DNA of 8,071 nucleotides from Pseudomonadota bacterium (GTDB taxonomy: Bacteria; Pseudomonadota; Alphaproteobacteria; Acetobacterales; Acetobacteraceae), in the NCBI GenBank assembly GCA_021807975.1, contig JAKBCJ010000202.1:1-8071 (forward strand), read 5' to 3'. A program made the position numbers and the translations under genes. Shown here piece by piece: positions 1 to 5,384 of this stretch. Within the stretch, counting starts at the first letter, position 1. The number at the start of each line of letters is the position of its first letter. Under the pieces are notes generated by a model. The model was not told the origin of the DNA, did no database searches, and worked only from the letters and a program-made list of their open reading frames with translations.

Positions 1-1
1 G

Positions 2-223
2 GCCGGTATCCAGCACGCCTGGTTCGAGATGGCCGGCCACACCATGGAAGCCGCCGCTCATAGGCCGCGGGACCTGTTGCGCTGTAAGACCATGATCGAA
101 CTGGCCGAGGTCCAGCGCGACCTTTACCTTGACGCAATCAATCACGCATTCGAATCGACGAGCCGGCTGCTGGAGATGGCTGGCCGCACCGCCCAGGATG
201 CCATGCGTCCTTTGCGTTCGTAA
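2..223 (+). CDS. Phasin family protein, C-terminal part (5' end outside window)
   Basis: This frame is open from the window edge and gives about 73 residues before a TAA stop. Visible landmarks are a W-F-E-M-A segment, then RPRDLLRC, ELAEVQRDLYLDA and a final AGRTAQDAMRPL. This pattern (a 'DLLRC...ELAEVQRDLY' amphipathic helix, then a helix ending in 'RPL') is typical of the C-terminal helices of alphaproteobacterial Phasin_2 proteins. Phasins coat polyhydroxyalkanoate granules in the cytoplasm and affect granule size and number. The part seen is helical, without membrane segments or catalytic motifs. An internal ATG at 29 exists, but the conserved homology extends upstream of it, so this is a truncated end and not a short gene. 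The family call rests on pattern recognition only; a role at PHA granules is inferred from the family. Confidence 0.8.
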   Translation, partial: AGIQHAWFEMAGHTMEAAAHRPRDLLRCKTMIELAEVQRDLYLDAINHAFESTSRLLEMAGRTAQDAMRPLRS

Positions 224-396
224 TGGGTACGTTTGACCCCTCGCTGTCGGATCCGCCGGTACCGAGCGATCCCGACGATCCCATTCCTGTAGAAGAACCG
301 CCTCGGCCGATACCGATACCGCCCGATCCGGGGCCGGTGCCCGTCAGGGCTCCTTCGTCCGCCGCAGCGCCCCTACAGGCGGTTGACGTCCTGTAG
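223..396 (+). CDS. Small proline-rich protein, translationally coupled to the phasin
   Basis: The ATG overlaps the phasin stop (TAATG, shared A at 223) and opens a 57-codon frame ending in TAG at 394. Eighteen of 57 residues are proline, in repeats such as DPDDPIPVEEPPRPIPIPPDP. There is no signal peptide, no membrane segment and no catalytic motif. Proline codons mostly end in C or G, as in the neighbouring genes. No ribosome-binding site is visible, so translation would depend on re-initiation after the phasin. Its last 24 bases overlap the 3' end of the convergent oxidoreductase gene. From memory, short proline-rich ORFs do occur after other genes in related bacteria, but no function is known to me. 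It could be a chance open frame in GC-rich DNA; the stop/start overlap is the main argument for a real gene. Confidence 0.5.
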   Translation: MGTFDPSLSDPPVPSDPDDPIPVEEPPRPIPIPPDPGPVPVRAPSSAAAPLQAVDVL

Positions 397-1980
397 GATC
401 ATCGCGGCGGCCTTTTCGCCGATCATGATGGTTGGGGCATTGGTATTGCCCCCAACCACCACCGGCATGATCGATGCGTCGGCCACCCTCAGGCCCGCGA
501 TGCCATGAACCCGCAAGCGCGGATCGACCACCGTGTTCGGCCCGTTTCCCATGGCGCAGGAGCTGGTGGGGTGCTGGTTGGACACGCCGGTGCGGCGGAC
601 GTAGTCCAGCAGGGCGTTGTCGTCGCTTATGTCCACGCCGGGGAAGATTTCCGACACCACGTATGGTTTCAGCGCCGGTTGTTCGGCGATTTTGCGCACC
701 AGCCGCAGCCCGGCCAGAGCGGCCTGGATATCGTAATCGGTCTTCAGGTAATCGAACAGCACGGCGGGCCAGGCGAAAGGGTCCGGGCTGGTCAGGCGGA
801 CGGTGCCGCGGCCGTCTGGGCGCAGGTGGACCGGGGTCATGCTGAAGCCGGGGAATGGATGCGGGATCACGCCGTCGCGGTTGCGCTCCTTGGTGCTCCA
901 TTCGAACAGGTTGATCTGGATGTCGGGCCGTTCGAGCCGAGCATCGGATCGGGTGAAGACTCCGGCGGTGACGCCGTTGCTGGCCATGGGGCCATTGCGG
1001 AACAGGGCATAGCGGATGCCGGCGGCGGCCTGACGCAGTTTGCTGTTGTTCAGATCGTTCAGGGTGATCGCCTTGCTGCATCGCCAGCTTGCCGTGGTGT
1101 TGAAGTGGTCGTGCAGGTTGGACCCCACGGCCGGCATGTCGCGAACAACTTCGATGCCCATGTCCCGCAGATGCTGTGCCGGGCCCAGGCCGGACAACTG
1201 CAAAAGCTGTGGGGAGCCATAGGCGCCGCCGGAGACAATGACCTCGCGGCTTGCGTCGCTGATTTGCGGCCCTGCCGCGGTTCGATATTCCACCCCGGTC
1301 GCGCGGCCGTCCTTGATGACGAGCTTCGTCGCGTGCGCGTTGGTCCGGATGGTCAGGTTCGGTGGGGGATTCGACAGATAGGCCTTGGCGGCGCTCCAGC
1401 GGCGCTTGTTGGCGGTGGTGGTCTGGTAGTAGCCGCAGCCCTCTTGGTTCGGCCCGTTGAAGTCGGGGTTTGCGGGTATGCCGGCCTGTTGGCAGGCTTC
1501 CAGCACCGCCCTGGACAGTTCGCCTTTTTCCGACTGGTCGTTGACGTGAAGCGGGCCGCCGCTGCCGTGAAAGGCATCGGCGCCACGGGCCTGATTCTCG
1601 GCTTTCTTGAAGTAAGGCAGGACGGAGTCCCAGTCCCAGCCGGTGCAGCCGCGCTGGCGCCATTCGTCGTAATCGGCGTGGTTACCGCGGATGTAAACCA
1701 TGCCGTTGATGGAACTGGAGCCGCCCAGGGTTTTGCCGCGCGGCAGATACAGCCGGCGATTGTGCATTTGCGGCTGCGGTTCGGTTTCGAACATCCAGTT
1801 AACCGAGGGATCGACGTACGTTTTGGCATAACCGAGCGGGATGTGGATCCAGGGGTTTTTGTCAGGCGGGCCGGCTTCGAGGAGGAGTACGCGGTACTGA
1901 CCGGACTCGGCGAGGCGGCGGGCGACGACGCACCCGGCCGATCCCGCGCCGGTGACGATGAAGTCGTAGGTATCCGGCAT
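373..1980 (-). CDS. GMC-family FAD-dependent oxidoreductase (choline dehydrogenase-like)
   Basis: A complete 535-residue flavoenzyme, normal length for the family. The N-terminus carries the Rossmann FAD motif GAGSAG (11-16) and the ribose-binding acidic residue E35 at the end of strand two. The first GMC signature is near 81-99 (RGKTLGGSSSINGMVYIRG) and the second near 251-266 (GGAYGSPQLLQLSGLG). The C-terminal catalytic pair fits H470 (in QHPTSSCAMG) and N514 (in GGNTNAPT), with DASIMP at 501-506 contacting FAD. Such enzymes oxidise primary alcohols such as choline or aliphatic alcohols to aldehydes. The sequence does not fix the substrate, and no betaine aldehyde dehydrogenase or BetI gene is in view, so a betA name is not justified. 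There is no signal peptide, so it is probably cytoplasmic or membrane-associated. The start is supported by AGGGGA ten bases upstream. It appears monocistronic, with its own palindrome-rich upstream region. Confidence 0.93.
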   Translation of the reverse strand: MPDTYDFIVTGAGSAGCVVARRLAESGQYRVLLLEAGPPDKNPWIHIPLGYAKTYVDPSVNWMFETEPQPQMHNRRLYLPRGKTLGGSSSINGMVYIRGNHADYDEWRQRGCTGWDWDSVLPYFKKAENQARGADAFHGSGGPLHVNDQSEKGELSRAVLEACQQAGIPANPDFNGPNQEGCGYYQTTTANKRRWSAAKAYLSNPPPNLTIRTNAHATKLVIKDGRATGVEYRTAAGPQISDASREVIVSGGAYGSPQLLQLSGLGPAQHLRDMGIEVVRDMPAVGSNLHDHFNTTASWRCSKAITLNDLNNSKLRQAAAGIRYALFRNGPMASNGVTAGVFTRSDARLERPDIQINLFEWSTKERNRDGVIPHPFPGFSMTPVHLRPDGRGTVRLTSPDPFAWPAVLFDYLKTDYDIQAALAGLRLVRKIAEQPALKPYVVSEIFPGVDISDDNALLDYVRRTGVSNQHPTSSCAMGNGPNTVVDPRLRVHGIAGLRVADASIMPVVVGGNTNAPTIMIGEKAAAMILQDVNRL

Positions 1981-2107
1981 GAACTGGCGTTCCCCTGCGA
2001 TTTGGTTAAGCGAGATTCCGGGATTTAGCGCCGGGTGGCAATGGTGACCGGACTGACAGCAAGTCTCATTGGCGCGAAATATAGCCGATTCACGGGATCA
2101 TACCCAT

Positions 2108-2122
2108 GTATTGATACAATAC
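2108..2122. promoter_or_regulatory. Candidate operator palindrome upstream of the oxidoreductase
   Basis: Perfect inverted repeat with six-base arms, GTATTG-ATA-CAATAC, in an AT-rich stretch 128 bases upstream of the oxidoreductase start. The central TTGATACAA (TTGTATCAA on the other strand) resembles operators of GntR-type regulators in general form (TTGTATACAA-like). No matching regulator is adjacent, so the identity of the binding protein is not known. A short palindrome can also arise by chance. Confidence 0.35.
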
Positions 2123-2176
2123 TGCCGGATTTTCCTGTTTCAATCCACGCCGCGTGGTGATACTAATTTGTAACTA

Positions 2177-2194
2177 AATGTTCTCGGGAACATT
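2177..2194. promoter_or_regulatory. 18-bp palindrome (operator or hairpin)
   Basis: Perfect inverted repeat, AATGTTC-TCGG-GAACATT, with seven-base arms and a four-base centre. As DNA it could be an operator; as RNA it would form a seven-pair stem capped by UCGG. The GTTC-N4-GAAC polarity is the reverse of the Gram-positive LexA box and differs from the alphaproteobacterial GTTC-N7-GTTC, so a LexA site is not supported. It precedes the hairpin series of the small membrane protein leader. Confidence 0.35.
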
Positions 2195-2215
2195 CGGCGC
2201 CGGCTCGCGGGCGTG

Positions 2216-2299
2216 TGTTGTTTCCGACAATAGCGGACACCAGTGATGGTGTATCCGCAACCGCTGGTTTGTCTTTATCGACTGTGTATAAGACAGGAG
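2216..2299 (+). promoter_or_regulatory. Possible structured 5' leader: adjacent hairpins ending at the ribosome-binding site
   Basis: Four potential hairpins lie end to end. The first is 2216-2232 (six pairs, one of them G-T). The second is 2233-2258 (GCGGACACCA paired with TGGTG/TCCGC, ten pairs with a two-base TA bulge and a GTGA, GNRA-type, loop). The third is 2259-2269 (AACC-GCT-GGTT). The fourth is 2270-2295 (TGTCTT with AAGACA, extendable by two pairs past a bulge). The last arm shares base 2295 with the Shine-Dalgarno AGGAG (2295-2299) of the following 42-codon gene. If transcribed, the RNA could modulate access to that site. A competing view is that TATAAG at 2287-2292 is a -10 element, in which case most of this would be untranscribed promoter DNA. 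It matches no riboswitch class I recognise. Confidence 0.35.
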
Positions 2300-2307
2300 T
2301 GATTCGA

Positions 2308-2436
2308 ATGTCCATTCTCGATATTGTCCAGCAGCAGCCATTGCTACTGTGTGTCGTGGTCGGGCTCGCTTTCGCTACGTTTTGCGAGGTGCGGCTGATC
2401 CGCCAAAAGAATGCGGCGGGCAAGGACGCTTCCTAG
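2308..2436 (+). CDS. Small single-pass membrane protein, 42 residues, function unknown
   Basis: The ATG at 2308 follows a strong AGGAG with eight-base spacing, which decides the start over the in-frame ATG at 2215. The product begins MSILDIVQQQ. It has one hydrophobic segment at about residues 11-30 (PLLLCVVVGLAFATFCEV) containing two cysteines, followed by a positively charged tail (RLIRQKNAAGK). By the positive-inside rule the C-terminus should face the cytoplasm. I do not recognise the family, and no catalytic motif is visible. It stands alone between the palindrome-rich intergenic region and the hydratase gene, 199 bases downstream, so it may have its own transcript. A regulatory leader peptide is less likely, given its membrane segment and charged tail. 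Confidence 0.6.
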   Translation: MSILDIVQQQPLLLCVVVGLAFATFCEVRLIRQKNAAGKDAS

Positions 2437-2460
2437 CGCGGATTCGATCAAGTTCGGGGT

Positions 2461-2537
2461 GCGATGCCGGAAGTTGGATTGCTCAGGAAGCTGGCTATCG
2501 TATCATAATTTATCTTTCGTTCCGGCTTCGGCATCGC
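2461..2537 (+). repeat. Long-range inverted repeat between the small membrane protein and hydratase genes
   Basis: GCGATGCCGGAAG at 2461-2473 is complementary to CTTCGGCATCGC at 2526-2537, twelve pairs with a single bulged G. About 52 bases lie between the arms. A shifted alternative pairs GCCGGAA (2466-2472) with TTCCGGC (2520-2526). The enclosed stretch is AT-rich near 2500-2516. There is no T-run after the 3' arm, so it does not look like a simple intrinsic terminator. It may be an RNA structure ending the upstream transcript or preceding the hydratase gene. Confidence 0.35.
2479..2506 (+). promoter_or_regulatory. Weak candidate promoter for the MaoC-like gene
   Basis: TTGCTC (2479-2484) and TATCAT (2501-2506) are spaced by 16 bases and resemble a sigma-70 -35/-10 pair. 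The local sequence is the most AT-rich in this gap. It would give a leader of roughly 120 bases before the hydratase start. Matches to consensus are partial, and the site lies inside the inverted repeat at 2461-2537, so the call is tentative. Confidence 0.2.
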
Positions 2538-2635
2538 GAGAGATACCGCTTGCATGACTGGTATCAGATTTCCGATCCCGGGTGCCGGCCGGATCGAAAT
2601 CGGGTATTATGCGCGAATTCAATAAGGAACGCGTC

Positions 2636-3091
2636 ATGCTGGTCGTTGAACATCCCGCGGATATGAAGGCCCATATCGGGCAAAAAGTCGGCACCAGTGA
2701 GTGGGTGCTGGTCGATCAGCAGATGATCGACGCGTTCGCCGCCGCGACCGGCGACCATCAGTGGATCCATGTCGATGTGGAACGGGCAAAGCGGGAAATG
2801 CCGGGCGGCAAGACCATCGCCCATGGATATCTGACGTTGTCATTGCTGCCCCGGCTGGGGGAGACGGTGTATCAAATCCGCCATACATCGCGGGCGATCA
2901 ACTACGGAACGAACAAGGTCCGGTTCACCTCCATGGTGCCGGCTGGGTCTCGGGTGAGGCTGACCCAGGTGCTGAAAGCCGTGGAGGATGTGAAGGGCGG
3001 CGTTCGAATGACGTTCGAAAGCACCATTGAAATCGAGGGCAGCGAAAAGCCGGCGCTGGTCGCCGAGGCGTTGTTCATGGCATTCGACTGA
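2636..3091 (+). CDS. MaoC-like (R)-specific enoyl-CoA hydratase family protein
   Basis: A 151-residue protein of the MaoC/NodN-like single hot-dog group, of normal length. The active-site region reads ATGDHQWIHVDVERA, with the catalytic pair expected at D40 and H45, followed by the conserved IAHGYLTLSLLP segment (G64 region). Members hydrate trans-2-enoyl-CoA to (R)-3-hydroxyacyl-CoA or dehydrate in the reverse direction. In PHA-forming bacteria some feed 3-hydroxyacyl-CoA into polymer synthesis. The phasin gene about 2.4 kb away makes that link tempting, but it is only inference. The ATG at 2636 is chosen because AAGGA sits seven bases upstream and because homology begins with 'VEHPADMKAHIGQKVG'. 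The in-frame ATG at 2582 has no such site. Its stop codon coincides with the point where the opposite-strand kinase remnant loses homology. Confidence 0.88.
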   Translation: MLVVEHPADMKAHIGQKVGTSEWVLVDQQMIDAFAAATGDHQWIHVDVERAKREMPGGKTIAHGYLTLSLLPRLGETVYQIRHTSRAINYGTNKVRFTSMVPAGSRVRLTQVLKAVEDVKGGVRMTFESTIEIEGSEKPALVAEALFMAFD

Positions 3092-3891
3092 TCGCCTGCG
3101 GCAGCACCTGATCCAGCCATGCCGGTAGATCGGGCCGCAAGGCGGCGATCGATGCGGGCGGGCGGTTGAAGCGGCGACGGGAGAACGCCTCCGCTTCGCC
3201 ATATGGATAAGCGGCGCTGACCGTCCGGAACAGCGTCACCCCCAATGCGAAGATGTTAGATCGTTCGTCACCTGGCTGGCCCTCGATCATTTCTGGCGCC
3301 ATGTAGCTGGGGGTTCCCGGGACCGCGGTGGCGGGGAAATCCTGGATGTTGGGCAAGCGGACGACACCAATATCCAGCAGTTTCAAGCCGCCGATCGGTT
3401 GCAGGATCACATTCTCCGGCTTGATATCGCGATGAATCACCCCTGCCCGATGGCGCGCCCCCACAGCTTTGGCCAGTTCGCGGCGATGCCGATGCCTTCG
3501 ATACAAGACACGCGCGGGCGGCGATCCAGGCTTCGCGCAGGAAGGCCAGCCGCAGCACCGACTCCGTCACCGGCGCCGGCTTGGGGAATTTCAGGATGAC
3601 GGCCCTGGATTTCGGCGCCGGGATGATGGACAGGCTGTTGACGGCCGGTTCCAGGTCGTCGTCGATGCCGATATCCGATTGGGCGCCCGGGGTGGTCACG
3701 GCGTTGGCCTTGACGCCGTGCCACGGGTTCAGTTCCTCCATCGCGTAGAGGAACAGGCGTAGCTAGGATTCGACGGCCACCACGCTGGGGCGCCCGGGTT
3801 CGGGGGCCAGGCAGGCGGCGAAGTCCTCATGCCGCGCCCGCGTTCCGGGATCGGTCGCGATGCCGACCTGCACGCGAGGCGTCTTGCGCAT
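3075..3891 (-). pseudogene. Decayed fused PP2C phosphatase / Ser-Thr protein kinase
   Basis: Read from 3891 down. The original start is probably the ATG at 3891, with AGGG six bases before it. The first 42 residues (VQVGIATDPGTRARHEDFAACL) look like the start of a PP2C phosphatase domain. A TAG at 3765-3763 then interrupts the frame, and most of the phosphatase domain is absent. The same frame continues into kinase N-lobe-like sequence (VILKFPKP, AFLREAWIAAR, to about 3500). Next comes a short stretch in a second frame (IEGIGIAA, near 3480-3500). The C-lobe is in a third frame, with HRDIKPEN, LLDIGVV in place of DFG, GTPSYMAPE, and AYPYGEAEAFS. The segment joining N-lobe and C-lobe is missing, and homology stops at LPQAIS, at the maoC stop codon. 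Intact bifunctional phosphatase-kinases exceed 500 residues; about 270 codons remain. The stop, two frame changes, internal deletions and a lost C-terminus make it non-functional. Confidence 0.85.
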
Positions 3892-3985
3892 GATTGTCCC
3901 TGTCGCTGCCGTGGGCAGAATACACCATGTCCATGGGTTGGTTGCCATCCGGTTATGCAAATTGATCAGAGACTGCATCCTTATT

Positions 3986-3999
3986 GGTCAAATCTGACC
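3986..3999. promoter_or_regulatory. Palindrome upstream of the solute-binding protein
   Basis: GGTCA-AATC-TGACC is a perfect five-base inverted repeat, extendable by one T-G pair (TTGGTCA half-site), 71 bases upstream of the solute-binding protein start. The GGTC/GACC core is similar in style to operators of FadR-type GntR regulators. It lies in the 178-base gap between that gene and the start of the kinase remnant. On the minus strand it contains TTGACC, which could have served as a -35 for the dead kinase gene. A chance palindrome cannot be excluded. Confidence 0.3.
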
Positions 4000-4069
4000 G
4001 ATCCGGTTGGTTTTTCGCTGGCATAGACCGTGCAATGCCAAGCAGGCAACAACGGGAGCATACAGCATC

Positions 4070-5341
4070 ATGGCTACGTCACGTCGATTCGGCCGTCGAT
4101 CCCTTCTGGCCACCGCGGGGGTCGCTGCCGGCAGCGGCGCGATCACCGGCTTCCCCACGATCTGGGCGCAGAATATCAAGAACATCACTCTGCGGCAGTT
4201 CGGCACCGGCGTGTCGAACCTGAACGCGGTGGCGGAAAAGGTGAAGTCCGACCTGGGGTTCACGTTGCAAATGACGGCGCTTGATACCGACGCCGTGACG
4301 CAGAAGGCGGTTACCCAGCCGAAATCCTATGACATCGCGGATATCGAGTATTTCTCGATCAAGAAGGTGTTTCCCACCGGCGTGATGCAGCCGATGGATG
4401 CCAGGAAGATCAAGAACTACGACAAGATCGTGCCAATCTTCACCAAGGGCAGGCTGACCCCGACCAGCCCGGTCGGGCAGGGCACCACGCCGTATTCGGT
4501 GGGCTATGTCGATGGGCCGAATGGCAAGGCGTTCGCCAAGGGCGCGACCGGTTGGATGACGCTGATTCCGACCATCTACAACGCCGACACGCTGGGTATC
4601 CGGCCGGATCTGGTCGGACGGCCGATCAACAACTGGAAGGACCTGGTCGATCCCGCGTTCAAGGGCAAGGCCTCGATTCTGAACATCCCGTCGATCGGCA
4701 TCATGGATGCCGCGATGGTCATGGAATCGCTGGGGACGCTGAAATACGGCGACAAGGGCAACATGACGAAGCCCGAAATCGACAAGACCGTCGCCTTCCT
4801 GATCGAGGCGAAGAAGGCCGGCCAGTTCCGGGCGTTCTGGAAAAGCTTCGATGAAAGCGTGAACCTGATGGCCTCAGGCGAGGTGATCATCCAATCCATG
4901 TGGTCGCCGGCGGTGGCGGCGGTGCGGTCGAAGGGAATCCAGTGCAAGTATCAGCCGCTGGCCGAAGGCTATCGCGCATGGGCGGGCGGCCTGGGGCTGG
5001 CCAGGCATCTGAGCGGGTTGGAACTGGACGCGGCGTACGAATACATCAACTGGTATTTGTCCGGCTGGGTCGGGGCATATCTGAACCGCCAGGGTTACTA
5101 CAGCGCGGTGCTGGAAACAGCGAAGGAGCACATGTCGCCGGATGAGTGGGGCTACTGGATGGAAGGCAAGCCGGCCAAATCCGATATCCTGAGCCCGGAA
5201 GGAAAGGTGATGGAGAAGGCCGGTGCGGTGCGCGACGGCGGGTCGTTTACCGAACGGATGAGCCGGATCGCGTGCTGGAATTCGGTGATGCACGAGGATC
5301 GCTACATGGTCCAGAAGTGGAATGAGTTCATCGCCGCATGA
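4070..5341 (+). CDS. Tat-exported periplasmic ABC solute-binding protein, polyamine (PotD-like) family
   Basis: A complete 423-residue substrate-binding protein. The N-terminus has a twin-arginine region (SRRFGRRSLLA), a short hydrophobic stretch (residues 11-26) and a likely cleavage after A33 (TIWA-QN), so the protein folds before export to the periplasm. The mature part follows the spermidine/putrescine-type family, with landmarks IPTIYNADTLGIRPDL, GKASILNIPSIGIMDAAMVMESLG, SVNLMASGEVIIQSMWSPAV, YINWYLSGWVGAYLNRQGYYSAVLE and a C-terminal YMVQKWNEFIAA. The ligand cannot be read from the sequence; polyamines or other small cationic or organic molecules are possible. The ATG at 4070 is chosen because the Tat motif starts just after it and a GGAG lies eleven bases upstream; the ATG at 4007 would add an unlikely 21-residue extension. 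No ATPase or permease gene adjoins it: upstream is a pseudogene, and downstream a terminator-like hairpin with a convergent gene. Confidence 0.92.
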   Translation: MATSRRFGRRSLLATAGVAAGSGAITGFPTIWAQNIKNITLRQFGTGVSNLNAVAEKVKSDLGFTLQMTALDTDAVTQKAVTQPKSYDIADIEYFSIKKVFPTGVMQPMDARKIKNYDKIVPIFTKGRLTPTSPVGQGTTPYSVGYVDGPNGKAFAKGATGWMTLIPTIYNADTLGIRPDLVGRPINNWKDLVDPAFKGKASILNIPSIGIMDAAMVMESLGTLKYGDKGNMTKPEIDKTVAFLIEAKKAGQFRAFWKSFDESVNLMASGEVIIQSMWSPAVAAVRSKGIQCKYQPLAEGYRAWAGGLGLARHLSGLELDAAYEYINWYLSGWVGAYLNRQGYYSAVLETAKEHMSPDEWGYWMEGKPAKSDILSPEGKVMEKAGAVRDGGSFTERMSRIACWNSVMHEDRYMVQKWNEFIAA

Positions 5342-5349
5342 CGATCAGG

Positions 5350-5384
5350 CGCCCCGATCCGCTGGCGCATTGCGGATCGGGGCG
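5350..5384. terminator. Bidirectional hairpin terminator between convergent genes
   Basis: A perfect 13-pair stem, CGCCCCGATCCGC with GCGGATCGGGGCG, with a nine-base loop. It starts eight bases after the solute-binding protein stop and ends immediately before the stop codon of the convergent azoreductase gene. The symmetrical stem can act on both strands. No T-run follows on the plus strand, so full intrinsic termination is not certain, but the position and strength of the stem argue for transcript-end function. Confidence 0.75.

Larger units (their letters stand above)
1981..2307. other. 327-base intergenic region between divergent genes, rich in palindromes
   Basis: No convincing gene lies here; the open frames crossing it have no start signals or recognisable protein pattern. 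It separates the minus-strand oxidoreductase from the plus-strand small membrane protein and must hold both promoters. Visible structure: GTATTG-ATA-CAATAC at 2108-2122, CCACG-CCG-CGTGG at 2145-2157, AATGTTC-TCGG-GAACATT at 2177-2194, and a series of adjacent hairpins from 2216 to 2295. The centres of the first three palindromes are about 35 bases apart. The stretch 2085-2180 is clearly more AT-rich than the flanking genes, as expected for a promoter region. No confident -35/-10 pair could be assigned on either strand. Confidence 0.6.

Noticed and set aside
318..350. Intrinsic terminator for the oxidoreductase in the proline-rich ORF region
   Set aside because: Two small GC stems (318-338 bulged, 339-350 four pairs) exist, but they lack T-runs and are expected by chance in such GC-rich repetitive codons.
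344..1663. A 439-codon frame on the same strand as the oxidoreductase but shifted
   Set aside because: The product is arginine/proline-rich low-complexity sequence, typical of an out-of-frame reading of a GC-rich gene.
505..2028. A 507-codon open frame antisense to the GMC oxidoreductase
   Set aside because: It mirrors a gene with all catalytic and FAD motifs. In GC-rich codon usage the antisense frame is often free of stops, and its protein shows no family pattern.
2177..2194. LexA/SOS box
   Set aside because: GTTC-N4-GAAC has the wrong polarity for the Gram-positive box and the wrong form for the alphaproteobacterial GTTC-N7-GTTC; no SOS gene adjoins it.
2269..2292. Sigma-70 promoter TTGTCT / TATAAG for the small membrane protein
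   Set aside because: The spacing is only 12 bases, too short, and a start there would leave almost no room for the Shine-Dalgarno. TATAAG alone is kept as a caveat.
3075..3506. An intact stand-alone protein kinase
   Set aside because: The nucleotide-binding N-lobe is in another frame and partly deleted, the first residues are an arginine-rich out-of-frame stretch, and the C-terminus is truncated.
3763..3978. A separate 71-residue gene starting at 3978 on the minus strand
   Set aside because: Only the part from 3891 resembles a known domain (PP2C start) and has a ribosome-binding site; it is the first piece of the kinase-phosphatase pseudogene.
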